DNA from: Deltaproteobacteria bacterium
GTDB taxonomy: Bacteria > Desulfobacterota > Desulfarculia > JACQYL01
Length of the DNA: 57,807 nucleotides
Assembly (NCBI GenBank): GCA_016208165.1
Contig: JACQYL010000082.1
Span: 1-57,807 of the forward strand
Reading direction: 5' to 3'
Positions within the stretch are counted from its first letter, which is position 1. Every line of letters starts with the position of its first letter. Positions 17,092 to 26,423 of the stretch are shown here, piece after piece. The notes under the pieces were generated by a model, which had not been told where the DNA came from, did no database searches, and saw only the letters and a list, made by a program, of their open reading frames with translations. Position numbers and translations under genes: made by a program.

Positions 17092-18378
17092 ATGCGAATA
17101 AGAATAAAGAAAGTGGTCACGACTATGTTCGGAGCAGCCCTTCTGCTGGGAAGTCTGACGGCTTGGGTCGGGACGGCTTTGGCGGGCAACGTCGAGATCC
17201 AGCTGCCGAGCACGAACGGCGGTGATTCATTCCAGGTGGAGGATGCGCTGAGCAGCGAGATCTTCCAAGTGCTGAGCAATGGAAGGGTCGCGATCGGAAC
17301 CACCAACCCTCACGACCGGAAACTACACATATCCACGGCAGGGAATCTGGTCAAGTTCGAATATACGGGCACCGCCGGTCACGCCGCGTTGGATCTGGAC
17401 AGCCCCAACATCCTGGTCGGAAACCTGTGCAGGCTGGACTGGCGGTCCAACGACAGCAACGGCAACAATGATCAGTTCGCCGCCATCGATGTGGTCTACC
17501 GCGACAAAACCAGCGGTTCGGAAGACGCGGATATGGTGTTCAGAACGATGAAGAGTGGATCCAACGACGAGCACATGGTCATCAGCCACGAAGGCTTTGT
17601 GGGTATCGGATACTCGACTCCGAGCCGAAAGCTCCATGTCAAAGACAGCCAAAGCACCATCACGGTCGTCAATTTCGAGAACACGTACAACGGTTCCAAC
17701 GCCGATGTCATGAATCTGAAAATCAACCGCAGTGATCCGGGCGTCAGTAATCGCTTCATCACGTTTTATGACGACGTGGGAGTGGTCGGCCGCATCGAGG
17801 GAAACGGGGCAGGCGGTATTACCTGGGTGAGCGGGGGCCTTGATTTTGCCGAATGGCTGCCCCGGCTCGATCCGGACGAGATCATCGATGCCGGTGAGAT
17901 CGTGGGCGTGTTTGGCGGCGAAATAACAAAAGCCACAACCGGCGCCGACCAAATAATGGCCGTAGCCGCAGCGCCTCTGGTTCTGGGGAATGCCCCGGAT
18001 GAAGAAAGCGAATCGTCTTATGAAAAAGTAGCATTTATCGGTCAGATCCCGATCAAGGTTCGGGGACCCGTCCGATCGGGTGATTATATTGTGCCTTCAG
18101 GATTGGACGATGGAACGGGCATGGCCGTTTCTCCCGAGGCCATGACACCCGATCTGGCGCTCCTGGTGGTGGGAAAAGCCTGGGAAACGGCAACGGGCGA
18201 AGACGTAAAGCCGGTCAACGTGGCCGTCGGCCTGCATACGGCGGCCCCATCCCTCTATGCCTTAAACCTAAGAATGGACGTCGAGATCAAGAACTTGAAG
18301 CAAGCCAATGACGATTTGCTGGCGCGCCTGGAAGCCCTCGAACGTCAGGTACGGTCCCTGCAGCAAGGACTTAGATAG
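17092..18378 (+). CDS. Exported tail-fibre-like protein with coiled-coil C-terminus
   Basis: The 428-residue protein begins with a signal peptide (MRIRIKK, then a hydrophobic core ending ALA). It contains repeats of the form GRVAIGTTNPHDRKLHIS and GFVGIGYSTPSRKLHVKD, typical of phage-tail-fibre-like shaft proteins. From about residue 255 (GGLDFAEWLPRLDPDE) a domain resembling the peptidase G2/intramolecular-chaperone type follows, with paired GEIVGV and KVRGPVRSGDYIVPSG segments. The end is a heptad coiled coil (residues about 390-428). Together these suggest a trimeric surface fibre; whether the chaperone-like domain self-cleaves is unknown. The ATG at 17092 has GGAGGGGG upstream, better than the in-frame ATG at 17077. 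A strong terminator follows. Confidence 0.7.
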   Translation: MRIRIKKVVTTMFGAALLLGSLTAWVGTALAGNVEIQLPSTNGGDSFQVEDALSSEIFQVLSNGRVAIGTTNPHDRKLHISTAGNLVKFEYTGTAGHAALDLDSPNILVGNLCRLDWRSNDSNGNNDQFAAIDVVYRDKTSGSEDADMVFRTMKSGSNDEHMVISHEGFVGIGYSTPSRKLHVKDSQSTITVVNFENTYNGSNADVMNLKINRSDPGVSNRFITFYDDVGVVGRIEGNGAGGITWVSGGLDFAEWLPRLDPDEIIDAGEIVGVFGGEITKATTGADQIMAVAAAPLVLGNAPDEESESSYEKVAFIGQIPIKVRGPVRSGDYIVPSGLDDGTGMAVSPEAMTPDLALLVVGKAWETATGEDVKPVNVAVGLHTAAPSLYALNLRMDVEIKNLKQANDDLLARLEALERQVRSLQQGLR

Positions 18379-18406
18379 GAGCTAAACGCAGCAGAAATCG
18401 TGTCCA

Positions 18407-18436
18407 CGAGGCCGGCACACCGGCCTCGTTCTGTTT
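18407..18436. terminator. Terminator between converging genes
   Basis: CGAGGCCGG (18407-18415), loop CACA, CCGGCCTCG (18420-18428), then TTCTGTTT. It is a perfect nine-base-pair stem 29 bases after the fibre-like gene and about 30 bases from the end of the converging minus-strand gene, so it may serve both. Confidence 0.75.
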
Positions 18437-18457
18437 CCGGTTCGCGATTTGACACGG

Positions 18458-18940
18458 CTATTCCACCACAAAGACAAACGGATTGGGCGACATGACGGTC
18501 ACGCCCTCTCCAATAATCACCAGATGCAGCAAGTACGTTCCCGCTCCGAGCGATACATTCGTGCTCCTCGCATTCACACCGCCCGTGTTGGTGGAATTGA
18601 ATGAATTAAAGAATACAATCTGCCCTCCCCCGTTTACCACGATCCAATAGCCGGTGTAGGTTTTCTCGGATTCGAAGGCATACCTTGCATAAAGGTTAAC
18701 CGTCTCCCCGGATTTGAAAACTCGTGTTGCAAAGTCATTGAGGAAGGCTTCGGGATCGGACGGGGCAACGGCTGTGTACACCTCTCTCACGATCGACCCG
18801 TCGCTGATGGCCTGGTTCGAAAGAGCGCCAGGAGAATAGGACCAGGATTCATCCTGCATGACCTCTGTCCCCGAGTAGGCCAAACTTCCCATGTTCAGAA
18901 CCAGCAGACACGTTAAAAGCAGGTAACTCATTCTTCTCAT
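18458..18940 (-). CDS. Small exported protein of unknown function
   Basis: The 160-residue protein has a signal peptide (residues 1-23, MRRMSYLLLT then a core ending AYSG). The mature part is beta-rich and polar, with GETVNLYARYAFESEKTYTGYW and GAGTYLLHLVIIGEG segments suggestive of an immunoglobulin-like or jelly-roll fold. I do not recognise the family. I chose the ATG at 18940 because an AGGAGGTGAT sequence lies 3 bases before it; the in-frame upstream start at 18961 lacks one. It converges with the fibre-like gene and shares a terminator with it. No partner is evident. Confidence 0.65.
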   Translation of the reverse strand: MRRMSYLLLTCLLVLNMGSLAYSGTEVMQDESWSYSPGALSNQAISDGSIVREVYTAVAPSDPEAFLNDFATRVFKSGETVNLYARYAFESEKTYTGYWIVVNGGGQIVFFNSFNSTNTGGVNARSTNVSLGAGTYLLHLVIIGEGVTVMSPNPFVFVVE

Positions 18941-19233
18941 AAGATCACCTCCTGTCGCCACCCGATCAGCCGGGCAGCGCCTTTGTGTTTAACGTAAGCA
19001 TCAACCGTCCAAAATCCAGACTGAGTCCACGTTAACCTACTCCCTCCGCCTTTCAGCATCCGCGAATCCAATCCGAGCGACAACAAAAGGCACGCCTTCA
19101 TAGCACCGGTCCTTTGATCCATTCTACCGTAGGACGGACATGACGAAGTGCCCCGCTTCAATGAATGTCACGATAGTCCGATTCGGAGTTCGGAACGGCT
19201 CGTCATCGCATTTCGATGGATACATCTTATGGA

Positions 19234-21306
19234 TCAAGGCTGCATAATGATGCGGACATCGACGGCCAAAAGCGCCGCTCCCTCGCCCTTAAGCGGATTG
19301 ATGTCCATCTCTTGAATGCGTGGGGTGTCACGCGCAAGCAGAGACACCCTTACCAGCAGATCCGCCAGGACCTCTACATCCATCCCCGCTTGACCGCGTA
19401 CTCCCTCGATCACACGCAGGGCCCGCATAGAAGTGATCAAGCGGCGGGCCTCTTCCTTTGATAGAGGCGCCAGGGCGAAATGAACGTCGCCCAGGGCCTC
19501 GGCATATATGCCGCCCAAGCCGAAGGCCACCAAATGACCAAAGGCGTCCTGCCGGCTCAGGCCCAATAACACTTCATTGCCGGAAACCGTCTGTTGAACC
19601 ATAACCCCGGTAGCCTGGGCGATATTCATCAGCCGGTCCCAGGCGGCGTGGGCCGCGGTCAGATCCCGAATACCGGTCATAATCCCACCCAGGTCACTCT
19701 TGTGCAGGGGACCGATGACCTTCATGACCCAAGGGAAAGGAATCTCTCTCGCCAACTCGTCCAACTCCTTGCGCTCGATGAGTTCGCGCTGCGCCGGGAC
19801 CGGGATACCCGCGGCGGCCAAGACCTGCCGTGTCCGGCTCCCGGATACCGTACCCCGAATGCCGTCCAGGAGATTCCTGATTGCGTCCGGATCGTAGCCG
19901 GACGGGCAGGATTCCGGTTCCATGGGCTTGGGCCGGTTTACCATCCTGCCCAGGGCTCGCGCCAGGGACACCTCGTCCTCGAAGTAGCATTTCCCGGCCG
20001 TCCGGAATCTCTCCAAGCCCGCGGCGGAGGAAACGGCCGTGACAAAGGAAGGGAAAATCGGGATGTCCATGGTGTCCATGGCTTTGATGATAACCTCATA
20101 TATGTCCCAGTTGTGGGAGCCCCACGGATTCGCGGCAAGAAGTACAATAGAGTCCAATGCATCCGACTCTTCCCTGCCCAGTATCTCGAGAACGCTCGAG
20201 AGCTGAGCCGGGGTGCGCGATGGGAGACAGTCCACAGGGTTGCCCAACCCGGCGCCGGGGGGCAATACCTCACCCAGAAGTTCGCGGGTTCGAGATTTGA
20301 GCTGAGGCACCACAAACCCCTGACGATTCAACTCATCAGCGGCCATGACTCCGGGACCGCCTGCGTCGGTGATGACGCACACTCTGCGACCGTTGTAGGA
20401 TCCTTTGGCCAGGACCAGGGCTATGGCCAGGTCCACCAATTCCAATCGCGACTGGACGCGAATGATCCCGGCTTTGTCGAGCAAGGCTTGCACTGTTTTG
20501 TCGCTTGTGGCCATGGCCCCGGTGTGACTGGCCGCCGCCCGGGAGCCGGCTTCGGTGACTCCGGACTTGATACCCGTGAGGATGCAGCCTTTGGCCGCCA
20601 GGCTGCGGGCATGTTTCAGCAGGATCTCGGGATCGCCCACCTTCTCCAAATAGAGCATGATAAACTTCGAACTCATCGGCCCGTGATCCGCGTCATAGAG
20701 GGCCAGCGCATCGGTGACGCCGATCTGGGCCGAGTTGCCCACTGTAACGAACGTGTGGAACTCGAGTCCGCGCCTCACCGCCTGCTCGATCAGACAGTCC
20801 ACCGTAGCTCCGGAACCGCTGATGAAGTCGATCCCTCCGGGACGCATGTCCGGCAGAAGGCCCGCAAATTTGCCCGCGTGGACCGGAGACATGACGCCCA
20901 GGCAATTGGGACCCAGGAGCAGTATTCCGTTTTCTCCGGCGATTTGCGCCAGGCGCATCTCCTCTTGTCGGCCGCGCTCGTCCACTTCGCCAAAACCCGC
21001 GCTGAGAACGATGACATGCTTCGTGCCCAGTTCCGCCAATTCAGTTAGGGCGGATACCACCGACCTCGCGGGGATTGCGATAAAGGCCAGATCCGGTTTC
21101 TGGGGAAGGTCCTGCAACGTGGGAAACGCCGGCCTCCCCTGAACTGTTGAAGCTTTGGGGTTGATCAAGAAAAGCCGCCCGGTATAGCCCTTGCTCAGAA
21201 TGTTCTGGACGATTTTCCCTCCGGGCTTTTGCGTGTCGTCACTGGCTCCGATCACCGCGATGCTGTTCGGAGCGATGAAATTATGCAACATAGTCGTCTC
21301 CAACAT
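19234..21306 (-). CDS. ADP-forming acyl-CoA synthetase, fused alpha-beta
   Basis: The 690-residue protein carries a CoA-binding domain (IAVIGASDD), succinyl-CoA-ligase-like domains (GPNCLGVMSP, AASHTGAMATSD) and a C-terminal ATP-grasp domain (about residues 470-690, with PWVMKVIGPLHKSDLGG). All parts of the enzyme are in one chain, unlike the alpha-only protein at 561-2006. The reaction is acyl-CoA plus ADP and phosphate to acid, CoA and ATP, or the reverse. It sits 55 bases downstream of a lactate permease on the same strand, hinting at shared transcription and organic acid metabolism. Two ATGs (21306 and 21291) both have AAGGA/GGAG sites; I take the first. Confidence 0.85.
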   Translation of the reverse strand: MLETTMLHNFIAPNSIAVIGASDDTQKPGGKIVQNILSKGYTGRLFLINPKASTVQGRPAFPTLQDLPQKPDLAFIAIPARSVVSALTELAELGTKHVIVLSAGFGEVDERGRQEEMRLAQIAGENGILLLGPNCLGVMSPVHAGKFAGLLPDMRPGGIDFISGSGATVDCLIEQAVRRGLEFHTFVTVGNSAQIGVTDALALYDADHGPMSSKFIMLYLEKVGDPEILLKHARSLAAKGCILTGIKSGVTEAGSRAAASHTGAMATSDKTVQALLDKAGIIRVQSRLELVDLAIALVLAKGSYNGRRVCVITDAGGPGVMAADELNRQGFVVPQLKSRTRELLGEVLPPGAGLGNPVDCLPSRTPAQLSSVLEILGREESDALDSIVLLAANPWGSHNWDIYEVIIKAMDTMDIPIFPSFVTAVSSAAGLERFRTAGKCYFEDEVSLARALGRMVNRPKPMEPESCPSGYDPDAIRNLLDGIRGTVSGSRTRQVLAAAGIPVPAQRELIERKELDELAREIPFPWVMKVIGPLHKSDLGGIMTGIRDLTAAHAAWDRLMNIAQATGVMVQQTVSGNEVLLGLSRQDAFGHLVAFGLGGIYAEALGDVHFALAPLSKEEARRLITSMRALRVIEGVRGQAGMDVEVLADLLVRVSLLARDTPRIQEMDINPLKGEGAALLAVDVRIIMQP

Positions 21307-21361
21307 TGTATTCCTTTTTCAGCAGAACGATGCTGTCTTGAATCTACCTCGCGCAGTCGAG

Positions 21362-22858
21362 TCAAACGGTCAGCCAAACCACTACGCCTATCAGTAATGA
21401 GGCAAGCGCTCCCAAGGGTATGGTCCACCGCAGGATGTCGCCCTCCCTTCCAACCGCCCCGCACATGGGTGTAGCCAGTGCGACTTTGATCGGGGAGGAG
21501 ATCGATCCCACCGAACTTCCCACGGCCAACGCCGCGGAAAGCCATACGGCGGACACTCCCAGCAGCGACGCGGCTTGCACCTGAAGCTGACCGAAGAGCA
21601 TTAGCGACGCCACGCCGTACCCGGTGAGAAATGTTCCCACCCACCCCAACAAAGGAACGAACACCGGATAGAATTCCCCCGTATACTGCGCCAGTCCATG
21701 AGAAATGATCCAAGGGATGTTGTGGGCGGAATCGAGCTCGGAAAAGCCGGGCGCGTAGCCGGTATAGGAAATCACCTGACCCATGGCGCCGAACAGCCCC
21801 ATGGCTACAAACGCGCGCCAACCCTTCCTCGCACCATTTCCAATCACGGCCTTCATCTGCTCTTTCGGAACCCGCTGCAGTCGAACGGCAAGCAAAAACG
21901 CCAGAAAAATGTACAGATAGGCCGAAAACAGGGGCCGGAAGGCGATGGCGTGAACGCTGATGAGCTTCACCTTGACCACGAGATGCTCGAAGGTCAGTTG
22001 GCGCAGGTACGGAATCGAACTCACCGAAAGCAGGCACACCAACAGAAAAAGAAAAGGCGCCAGGTCCACGAAAATACCCTGGTTCACCCGAAGCCTGCCG
22101 GATCCGAAAAGGATGAAGCCAAAGATCACCGCCATTCCCGCCAACGTCCCGGAAACCGAAACGTCCACGAAGACCGCGGCGGCAAGCGCTACCACTCCCG
22201 AGAATAGTCCGGTGAACATGATCACGGTGAGCCTGCCAAGGCCCCAGGCCCGCTGGGGAAGATACACCGGTAAGAGCAGCGCCATGAGTAACGATGCCGG
22301 AATGGAAAGCCATGCAGCGGCAATCCCGAGGTCTCGGACCGGCAATCCGGTGACCAGAGCAAGCACGGTCACAATAATGCCGCCCAATTCCAGTGTCATC
22401 AACCCCGCATAGCCGATGATCGAAAGGGCCGCGGATCCGGTGGGCGACACACCGGCCGCGTTCAGCATGGGCGCTACCACGGGTTCCGCGATCACGCCCG
22501 AACCTTCCATAAAGTTGCCGACGCCAAAGGTGATCAGCACGTTCCGACCGAAGGCGTCCCCTGCCCCGCCCTTGAACCATTCCACGATGCGCTTGAGGGA
22601 ACCCGTGGTCATCAAGAGGCTGGACAAAAAAATCCCGCCCAGGACCACGAGCAACAAGGGCAACGTGGTCAATATCCCGTCCAAGGCGGCCATGACCGCC
22701 ACGACCGGCGACGTGTTAAAGAAGCCCACGGCCAAAATCAAGGAGAAGAGAAGACCGTACACGGAAAGTTCGAGGGCGGACCGTCGCAGAAAAACGGTGA
22801 GCACCGTCAGAAGCACAACCGGTGACCAACTCAATAAAAATAATCCCGTATTCAGCAC
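21362..22858 (-). CDS. L-lactate permease family transporter
   Basis: The 498-residue protein has about 12-13 hydrophobic segments and matches the LctP family in length (usually 500-560) and in motifs around FGVGNFMEGSGVIAEPVVAPML and SSVGSISSPIKVALAT. It should import lactate or glycolate with protons or sodium. It is followed on the same strand by a fused acyl-CoA synthetase. No lactate dehydrogenase genes are in the window, so substrate assignment rests on family membership only. Confidence 0.82.
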   Translation of the reverse strand: MLNTGLFLLSWSPVVLLTVLTVFLRRSALELSVYGLLFSLILAVGFFNTSPVVAVMAALDGILTTLPLLLVVLGGIFLSSLLMTTGSLKRIVEWFKGGAGDAFGRNVLITFGVGNFMEGSGVIAEPVVAPMLNAAGVSPTGSAALSIIGYAGLMTLELGGIIVTVLALVTGLPVRDLGIAAAWLSIPASLLMALLLPVYLPQRAWGLGRLTVIMFTGLFSGVVALAAAVFVDVSVSGTLAGMAVIFGFILFGSGRLRVNQGIFVDLAPFLFLLVCLLSVSSIPYLRQLTFEHLVVKVKLISVHAIAFRPLFSAYLYIFLAFLLAVRLQRVPKEQMKAVIGNGARKGWRAFVAMGLFGAMGQVISYTGYAPGFSELDSAHNIPWIISHGLAQYTGEFYPVFVPLLGWVGTFLTGYGVASLMLFGQLQVQAASLLGVSAVWLSAALAVGSSVGSISSPIKVALATPMCGAVGREGDILRWTIPLGALASLLIGVVVWLTV

Positions 22859-23167
22859 ATCTACTTAGACCAACATGATCTATCGGGACGCGCAACAAGC
22901 CGATTCAGTCCGGACAGGTGCAAGTCGCCGGCCGGCAGTTGATCCATACCTTTCGGATGAGACGTTTGGGTAGAAAAAGGGCGTACTCGTGAATCTTCGC
23001 GCACACTAAGATGATCCCGTTCCGCTGTCAAAATCTTTTTGGATAGGCGTTCAAAGAACCCTCAAGGAGGCAAACGTATATGAACGTCGGATTCCAGACA
23101 GGTGAAACGAACCATCCGGCGACGATCCGCGCATGCCTCGCCGGATATCCGGCAGGCATCTACATCG
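22859..23167. other. Intergenic region with a short orphan reading frame
   Basis: About 310 bases lie between the permease start and the end of lgt. A plus-strand ATG at 23080 has a near-perfect AAGGAGG site eight bases upstream. Its frame gives about 30 residues before running antisense through lgt. The peptide (MNVGFQTGETNHPATIRACL and on) matches nothing I recognise; it may be a leader remnant or truncated gene. No other feature is evident. Confidence 0.4.
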
Positions 23168-23947
23168 TCAAGGTAGGTCGTCCCTCGCCTGAGCTCTGCG
23201 CCGAAACCGGACCCAGACCAGTACTCCCGCCGCCATCAGACCAAGGGTCACCAGCCTGGTGGTGGTCATCAGGCCGTAGAACATTTCTCCCCGGAAGTCG
23301 TCACGAAAGCTTTCCAGCACCATGCGCACGGCGCCGTGCAGGATCAAAAAAAGACAGATCACCTGAGCGTCCCATTTCTTCTGTTTGCTGAAAACCCACA
23401 GTACGACGAACGTAATAAACGACGTAACGGACGTATAGATCTGGGTAGGGTGAAGCGGTATTCCCTGGGGCGCCATGGAACCGGGGTGATCGAACACGAT
23501 GGCCCACGGAAGCTCCGTGGGTTTCCCGTAACAGCATCCCGCGCACAAACAACCGATGCGGCCGATCGCGTCCCCCAGTGCAATACCAGGGGCAACGATG
23601 TCAGCCACCATCCACTCATTCAATCTTACCCGTCGCATATAAATGAATCCCACCGCCAGGGCTGCCGCCAACCCTCCTGAAAATACCATACCGCCTTTCC
23701 AGATCCGGAGAACCTCAAAAGGGTGACTCGCAAAAAAATCGGGGTACAAAAACACGAAAAGCCCACGTGATCCCACAATGGCCGCCACCATACTCCAGGC
23801 ATAGAGATTCCGAATGAGCCTGACGTCCAGTCCGTTTCTCCGGGCTTCTCGCACGGACAACTCGAATCCCACGAGAAATCCCAAAGCCACAAACACGCCC
23901 CAGGAATGAAGAACAAATCCTTTGAATTCAGCGATCTCGGGAAACAT
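23168..23947 (-). CDS. lgt: Prolipoprotein diacylglyceryl transferase
   Basis: The 259-residue protein transfers diacylglycerol from phosphatidylglycerol to the lipobox cysteine of prolipoproteins in the cytoplasmic membrane. About seven helices are visible. The family signature is recognisable as GDAIGRIGCLCAGCCYGKPTEL, a cysteine-rich variant of the usual GRIGNFxNGExxG box. HPTQIYTS and the REARRNGLD loop are also present. I chose the ATG at 23947 because family similarity begins there; the open frame extends upstream to 24019 without support. It is on the same strand as ubiD, about 200 bases away, but functional linkage is not expected. Confidence 0.85.
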   Translation of the reverse strand: MFPEIAEFKGFVLHSWGVFVALGFLVGFELSVREARRNGLDVRLIRNLYAWSMVAAIVGSRGLFVFLYPDFFASHPFEVLRIWKGGMVFSGGLAAALAVGFIYMRRVRLNEWMVADIVAPGIALGDAIGRIGCLCAGCCYGKPTELPWAIVFDHPGSMAPQGIPLHPTQIYTSVTSFITFVVLWVFSKQKKWDAQVICLFLILHGAVRMVLESFRDDFRGEMFYGLMTTTRLVTLGLMAAGVLVWVRFRRRAQARDDLP

Positions 23948-24142
23948 GGTGTTTTCCGGTGGGGCTCCTTGATGGGGAATCTGCCGCTGCATCGCGGCTA
24001 CCCACAATCGCCTTGTCATTTCAGCATAGGCGAGCGCCTGAACGACGTCAAACGAAGAAACGCGCCCGCCTGGAATGCGTCTCTATCCGAGGAAATGATC
24101 GAGCGGGCGGCTCCAAAGGTTTACCTGACGGGTGAGCCTGGT

Positions 24143-25612
24143 CTACGAAGGTCCGGATTTTCGTCCAAATCCGGGAATTCCCAGTCTGTCCCATATCTGA
24201 TCGATCTTTCGTTTCACCGTTTCCTCCATCTCGATCACTTTAGGCCAGGGACGCAAGTGACCTTCCTCGGGCCAGGGGCGGGTAGCGTCGATGCCCATCT
24301 TGCTCCCCAGAAGGGGCAACGGGGCCGCATGGTCCAGAGCATCCACGGGCCCTTTAACAAAACACACATCCCTTTCCGGATCCACACAGTTGCACATGAC
24401 CCACAGGGCCTGGGAAAGATTCTGCACATCCACCCATCCATCGAATACCACGATGATTTTGGCGAACATCATCTGTCCCAAACCCCAAAAGGCGTGCATG
24501 ATCTTCTGGGCATGCCCGGGATATCGCTTGTCGATACTCACAAATACGAGATTGTGGAATACTCCTTCCATGGGTAGATTGAGGTCCACGATTTCGGGCA
24601 GCGTTTTCTTGAGAATGGGCAGAAAGATGCGTTCCGTGGCTTTGGCCATGTAGCAGTCTTCCATGGGTGGCCGGCCTACGATGGTCGTGGAATAGATGGG
24701 ACTTCTCTTGTGCGTGACGCAGGACACATGAAAAATAGGATAGTCATCCGCCAGCGAGTAGTATCCCGTATGATCCCCGAAGGGACCTTCCCTTCTGCGT
24801 TCCTTGGGATTGACGTAGCCTTCAAGTATAAACTCGGCGTGCGCCGGCACCAACAGGTCCACGGTCTTGCACGGCGCCACCTCCACCGGACGCTTACGGA
24901 TCAGGCCTGCCAACAGCAATTCGTCCATATCTTCCGGCAAGGGCGCGGTGGCCACGTACGTGGTAACCGGATCGGTTCCGATGGCCACCGCCACCGGCAG
25001 GGGTTCACCCATAGCTTCCGCCACCCGATAGTGTTGAGCCCCTCCTTTGTGCGTATGCCAGTGCATGCCGGTGGTTTGACGGTCATAGACCTGCAGGCGG
25101 TACATACCCATGTTGGTTTGGCCGGTCCGGGGATGCTTGGTAAAAACGAGAGGCAGAGTGACAAAGGGACCCCCGTCTTCCGGCCAGCAGGTCAGCACGG
25201 GCAGCCTGTCAAGGTTCACCTCCTCCTCGACCACCTCCTGGCAAGGCGCCTTCAGGATCTTTTTCGGAAACACGTCTCCCATACGTTTCAGTTTGGGCAG
25301 CATGCGAAGTTTATCTAAAAGCGTTTCCGGCTTTTCCAAGTCGATAAACGACTCCAACTCCTCCGCGAGGGCATCCAGACTCTGTCGCTCGAAGGCGAGG
25401 TTCATGCGGCGCGTGGACCCCATGGCATTGATCAGAACGGGATAGTCGCTATCCACCACATTCTCGAAAAGCAGGGCAGGTCCACCTTTTTTGGAAACGC
25501 GATCCGTAACTTCCGTAATCTCGAGAACCCTGCTGATCGGTTCCTTGATGCGAACCAGTTCCCCCTGACTTTCCAACACCCCTATGAATTCTCTCAGATC
25601 CTTGTATGCCAT
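24143..25612 (-). CDS. ubiD: UbiD family decarboxylase
   Basis: The 489-residue protein is a UbiD-type decarboxylase that uses prenylated FMN; in anaerobes the usual role is menaquinone synthesis, but aromatic acid decarboxylation is also possible. The prFMN and metal-binding region is visible (MGMYRLQVYDRQT, MHWHTHKGG, VAVAIG), as is EGPFGDHTGYYS. Length matches the family. No UbiX-type prenyltransferase, which makes its cofactor, is in the window. The start at 25612 (MAYKDLREF) has GGAA upstream; a GTG at 25636 is possible. The stretch immediately upstream holds a relic of a UbiE-type methyltransferase, which supports a former quinone-synthesis gene pair. Confidence 0.85.
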   Translation of the reverse strand: MAYKDLREFIGVLESQGELVRIKEPISRVLEITEVTDRVSKKGGPALLFENVVDSDYPVLINAMGSTRRMNLAFERQSLDALAEELESFIDLEKPETLLDKLRMLPKLKRMGDVFPKKILKAPCQEVVEEEVNLDRLPVLTCWPEDGGPFVTLPLVFTKHPRTGQTNMGMYRLQVYDRQTTGMHWHTHKGGAQHYRVAEAMGEPLPVAVAIGTDPVTTYVATAPLPEDMDELLLAGLIRKRPVEVAPCKTVDLLVPAHAEFILEGYVNPKERRREGPFGDHTGYYSLADDYPIFHVSCVTHKRSPIYSTTIVGRPPMEDCYMAKATERIFLPILKKTLPEIVDLNLPMEGVFHNLVFVSIDKRYPGHAQKIMHAFWGLGQMMFAKIIVVFDGWVDVQNLSQALWVMCNCVDPERDVCFVKGPVDALDHAAPLPLLGSKMGIDATRPWPEEGHLRPWPKVIEMEETVKRKIDQIWDRLGIPGFGRKSGPS

Positions 25613-25654
25613 GGCAGGTCTTTCCGAAGGCGGCACTAAAGCGCCGACATGAAG

Positions 25655-25777
25655 TCAACGATCTCCCTTGTCGCAAACATAAATGGTAACGATGCCGCGT
25701 GTGAGCGGCCGAGTGCTCACGTTCATGAAGCCGGTTCGCTCAAGCATGATTGCGAACTCTTCCCGATCCCGGAGTTC
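25655..25777 (-). pseudogene. Relic of the C-terminus of a UbiE/MenG-type methyltransferase
   Basis: Between sua5 and ubiD, a minus-strand frame without its own start encodes 40 residues ending at a TGA at 25655-25657. The segments EEFAIMLERTGFMNV and RPLTRGIVTIYVCDKG match the C-terminal helix and strand of UbiE/COQ5 quinone methyltransferases. The rest of the domain is absent because sua5 occupies the upstream DNA in another frame. It seems to be the stump of a gene removed by deletion. Alternatively it could be chance similarity, but the match to the LTxGIVTIYxxxK ending and the position beside ubiD make that less likely. Confidence 0.55.
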
Positions 25778-26423
25778 ATATAGCGATTTTCCCGTTCCGG
25801 ACGACCGACTCGATCATTTCCAGGGTAACCGGGCCCCGGCGTATCACAACAATCGTTTCCGAGACCGCGTCCACCACGGTGGAAGCAGGGGCTCCGGGGG
25901 TGGTCCCGCCGTCAAGAACAAGATCGACACCCTCCAAGAGATCGGCTCGGATGTCCGATCCTGTTGTTATTGCCGGCTCTCCGGAACGGTTGGCGCTGGT
26001 GGCGGTGATGGGAGATCCGAGGCGTTTCACCAGCGTGAGGGCCACAGGATGACCGGGAAAGCGCAGACCTACGCACCCTGTTTCAGACAAGACGTGTTTC
26101 GGAACTTCAGGTTTGGCTTTAACCACAATGGTCAGGCCGCCCGGCCAGAACGCACGCGCCAGACGGCGCGCGGCGTCTGAGACCGACTGCCCCCAACGGT
26201 CTAGGTAGTCGGAGCGAGGGACAAGGACAGGTAAGGGATCTTTCGGATTCCTGCTTTTGATTTCGTAGATTCGTTCGCATGCAGCCTTGATTCGGACGTC
26301 CGCACCCAGACCGTAAGAACTCTCCGTGGGATAGGCGACAATGCCGCCCGACCTCAACACTTCCACCGCGGCATGAAGCGAATCGGGTCCAAGGTCATCG
26401 GGATCTATGGAGAGTCGAATCAC
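25776..26423 (-). CDS. Sua5/YciO/YrdC family L-threonylcarbamoyladenylate synthase
   Basis: The 215-residue protein makes threonylcarbamoyl-AMP from threonine, bicarbonate and ATP, for the t6A modification of tRNA. Family motifs are visible: PTESSYGLGAD, the K-x-R region at EIKSRNPKDPLPVLV, GLRFPGHPVAL and TSANRSGEPA. The length fits the short YrdC-type protein without the Sua5 C-terminal domain. Its start overlaps the purE stop by four bases (ATGA), so it is translationally coupled to the purine genes. It ends at 25776, immediately before the methyltransferase relic. Confidence 0.88.
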   Translation of the reverse strand: MIRLSIDPDDLGPDSLHAAVEVLRSGGIVAYPTESSYGLGADVRIKAACERIYEIKSRNPKDPLPVLVPRSDYLDRWGQSVSDAARRLARAFWPGGLTIVVKAKPEVPKHVLSETGCVGLRFPGHPVALTLVKRLGSPITATSANRSGEPAITTGSDIRADLLEGVDLVLDGGTTPGAPASTVVDAVSETIVVIRRGPVTLEMIESVVRNGKIAI

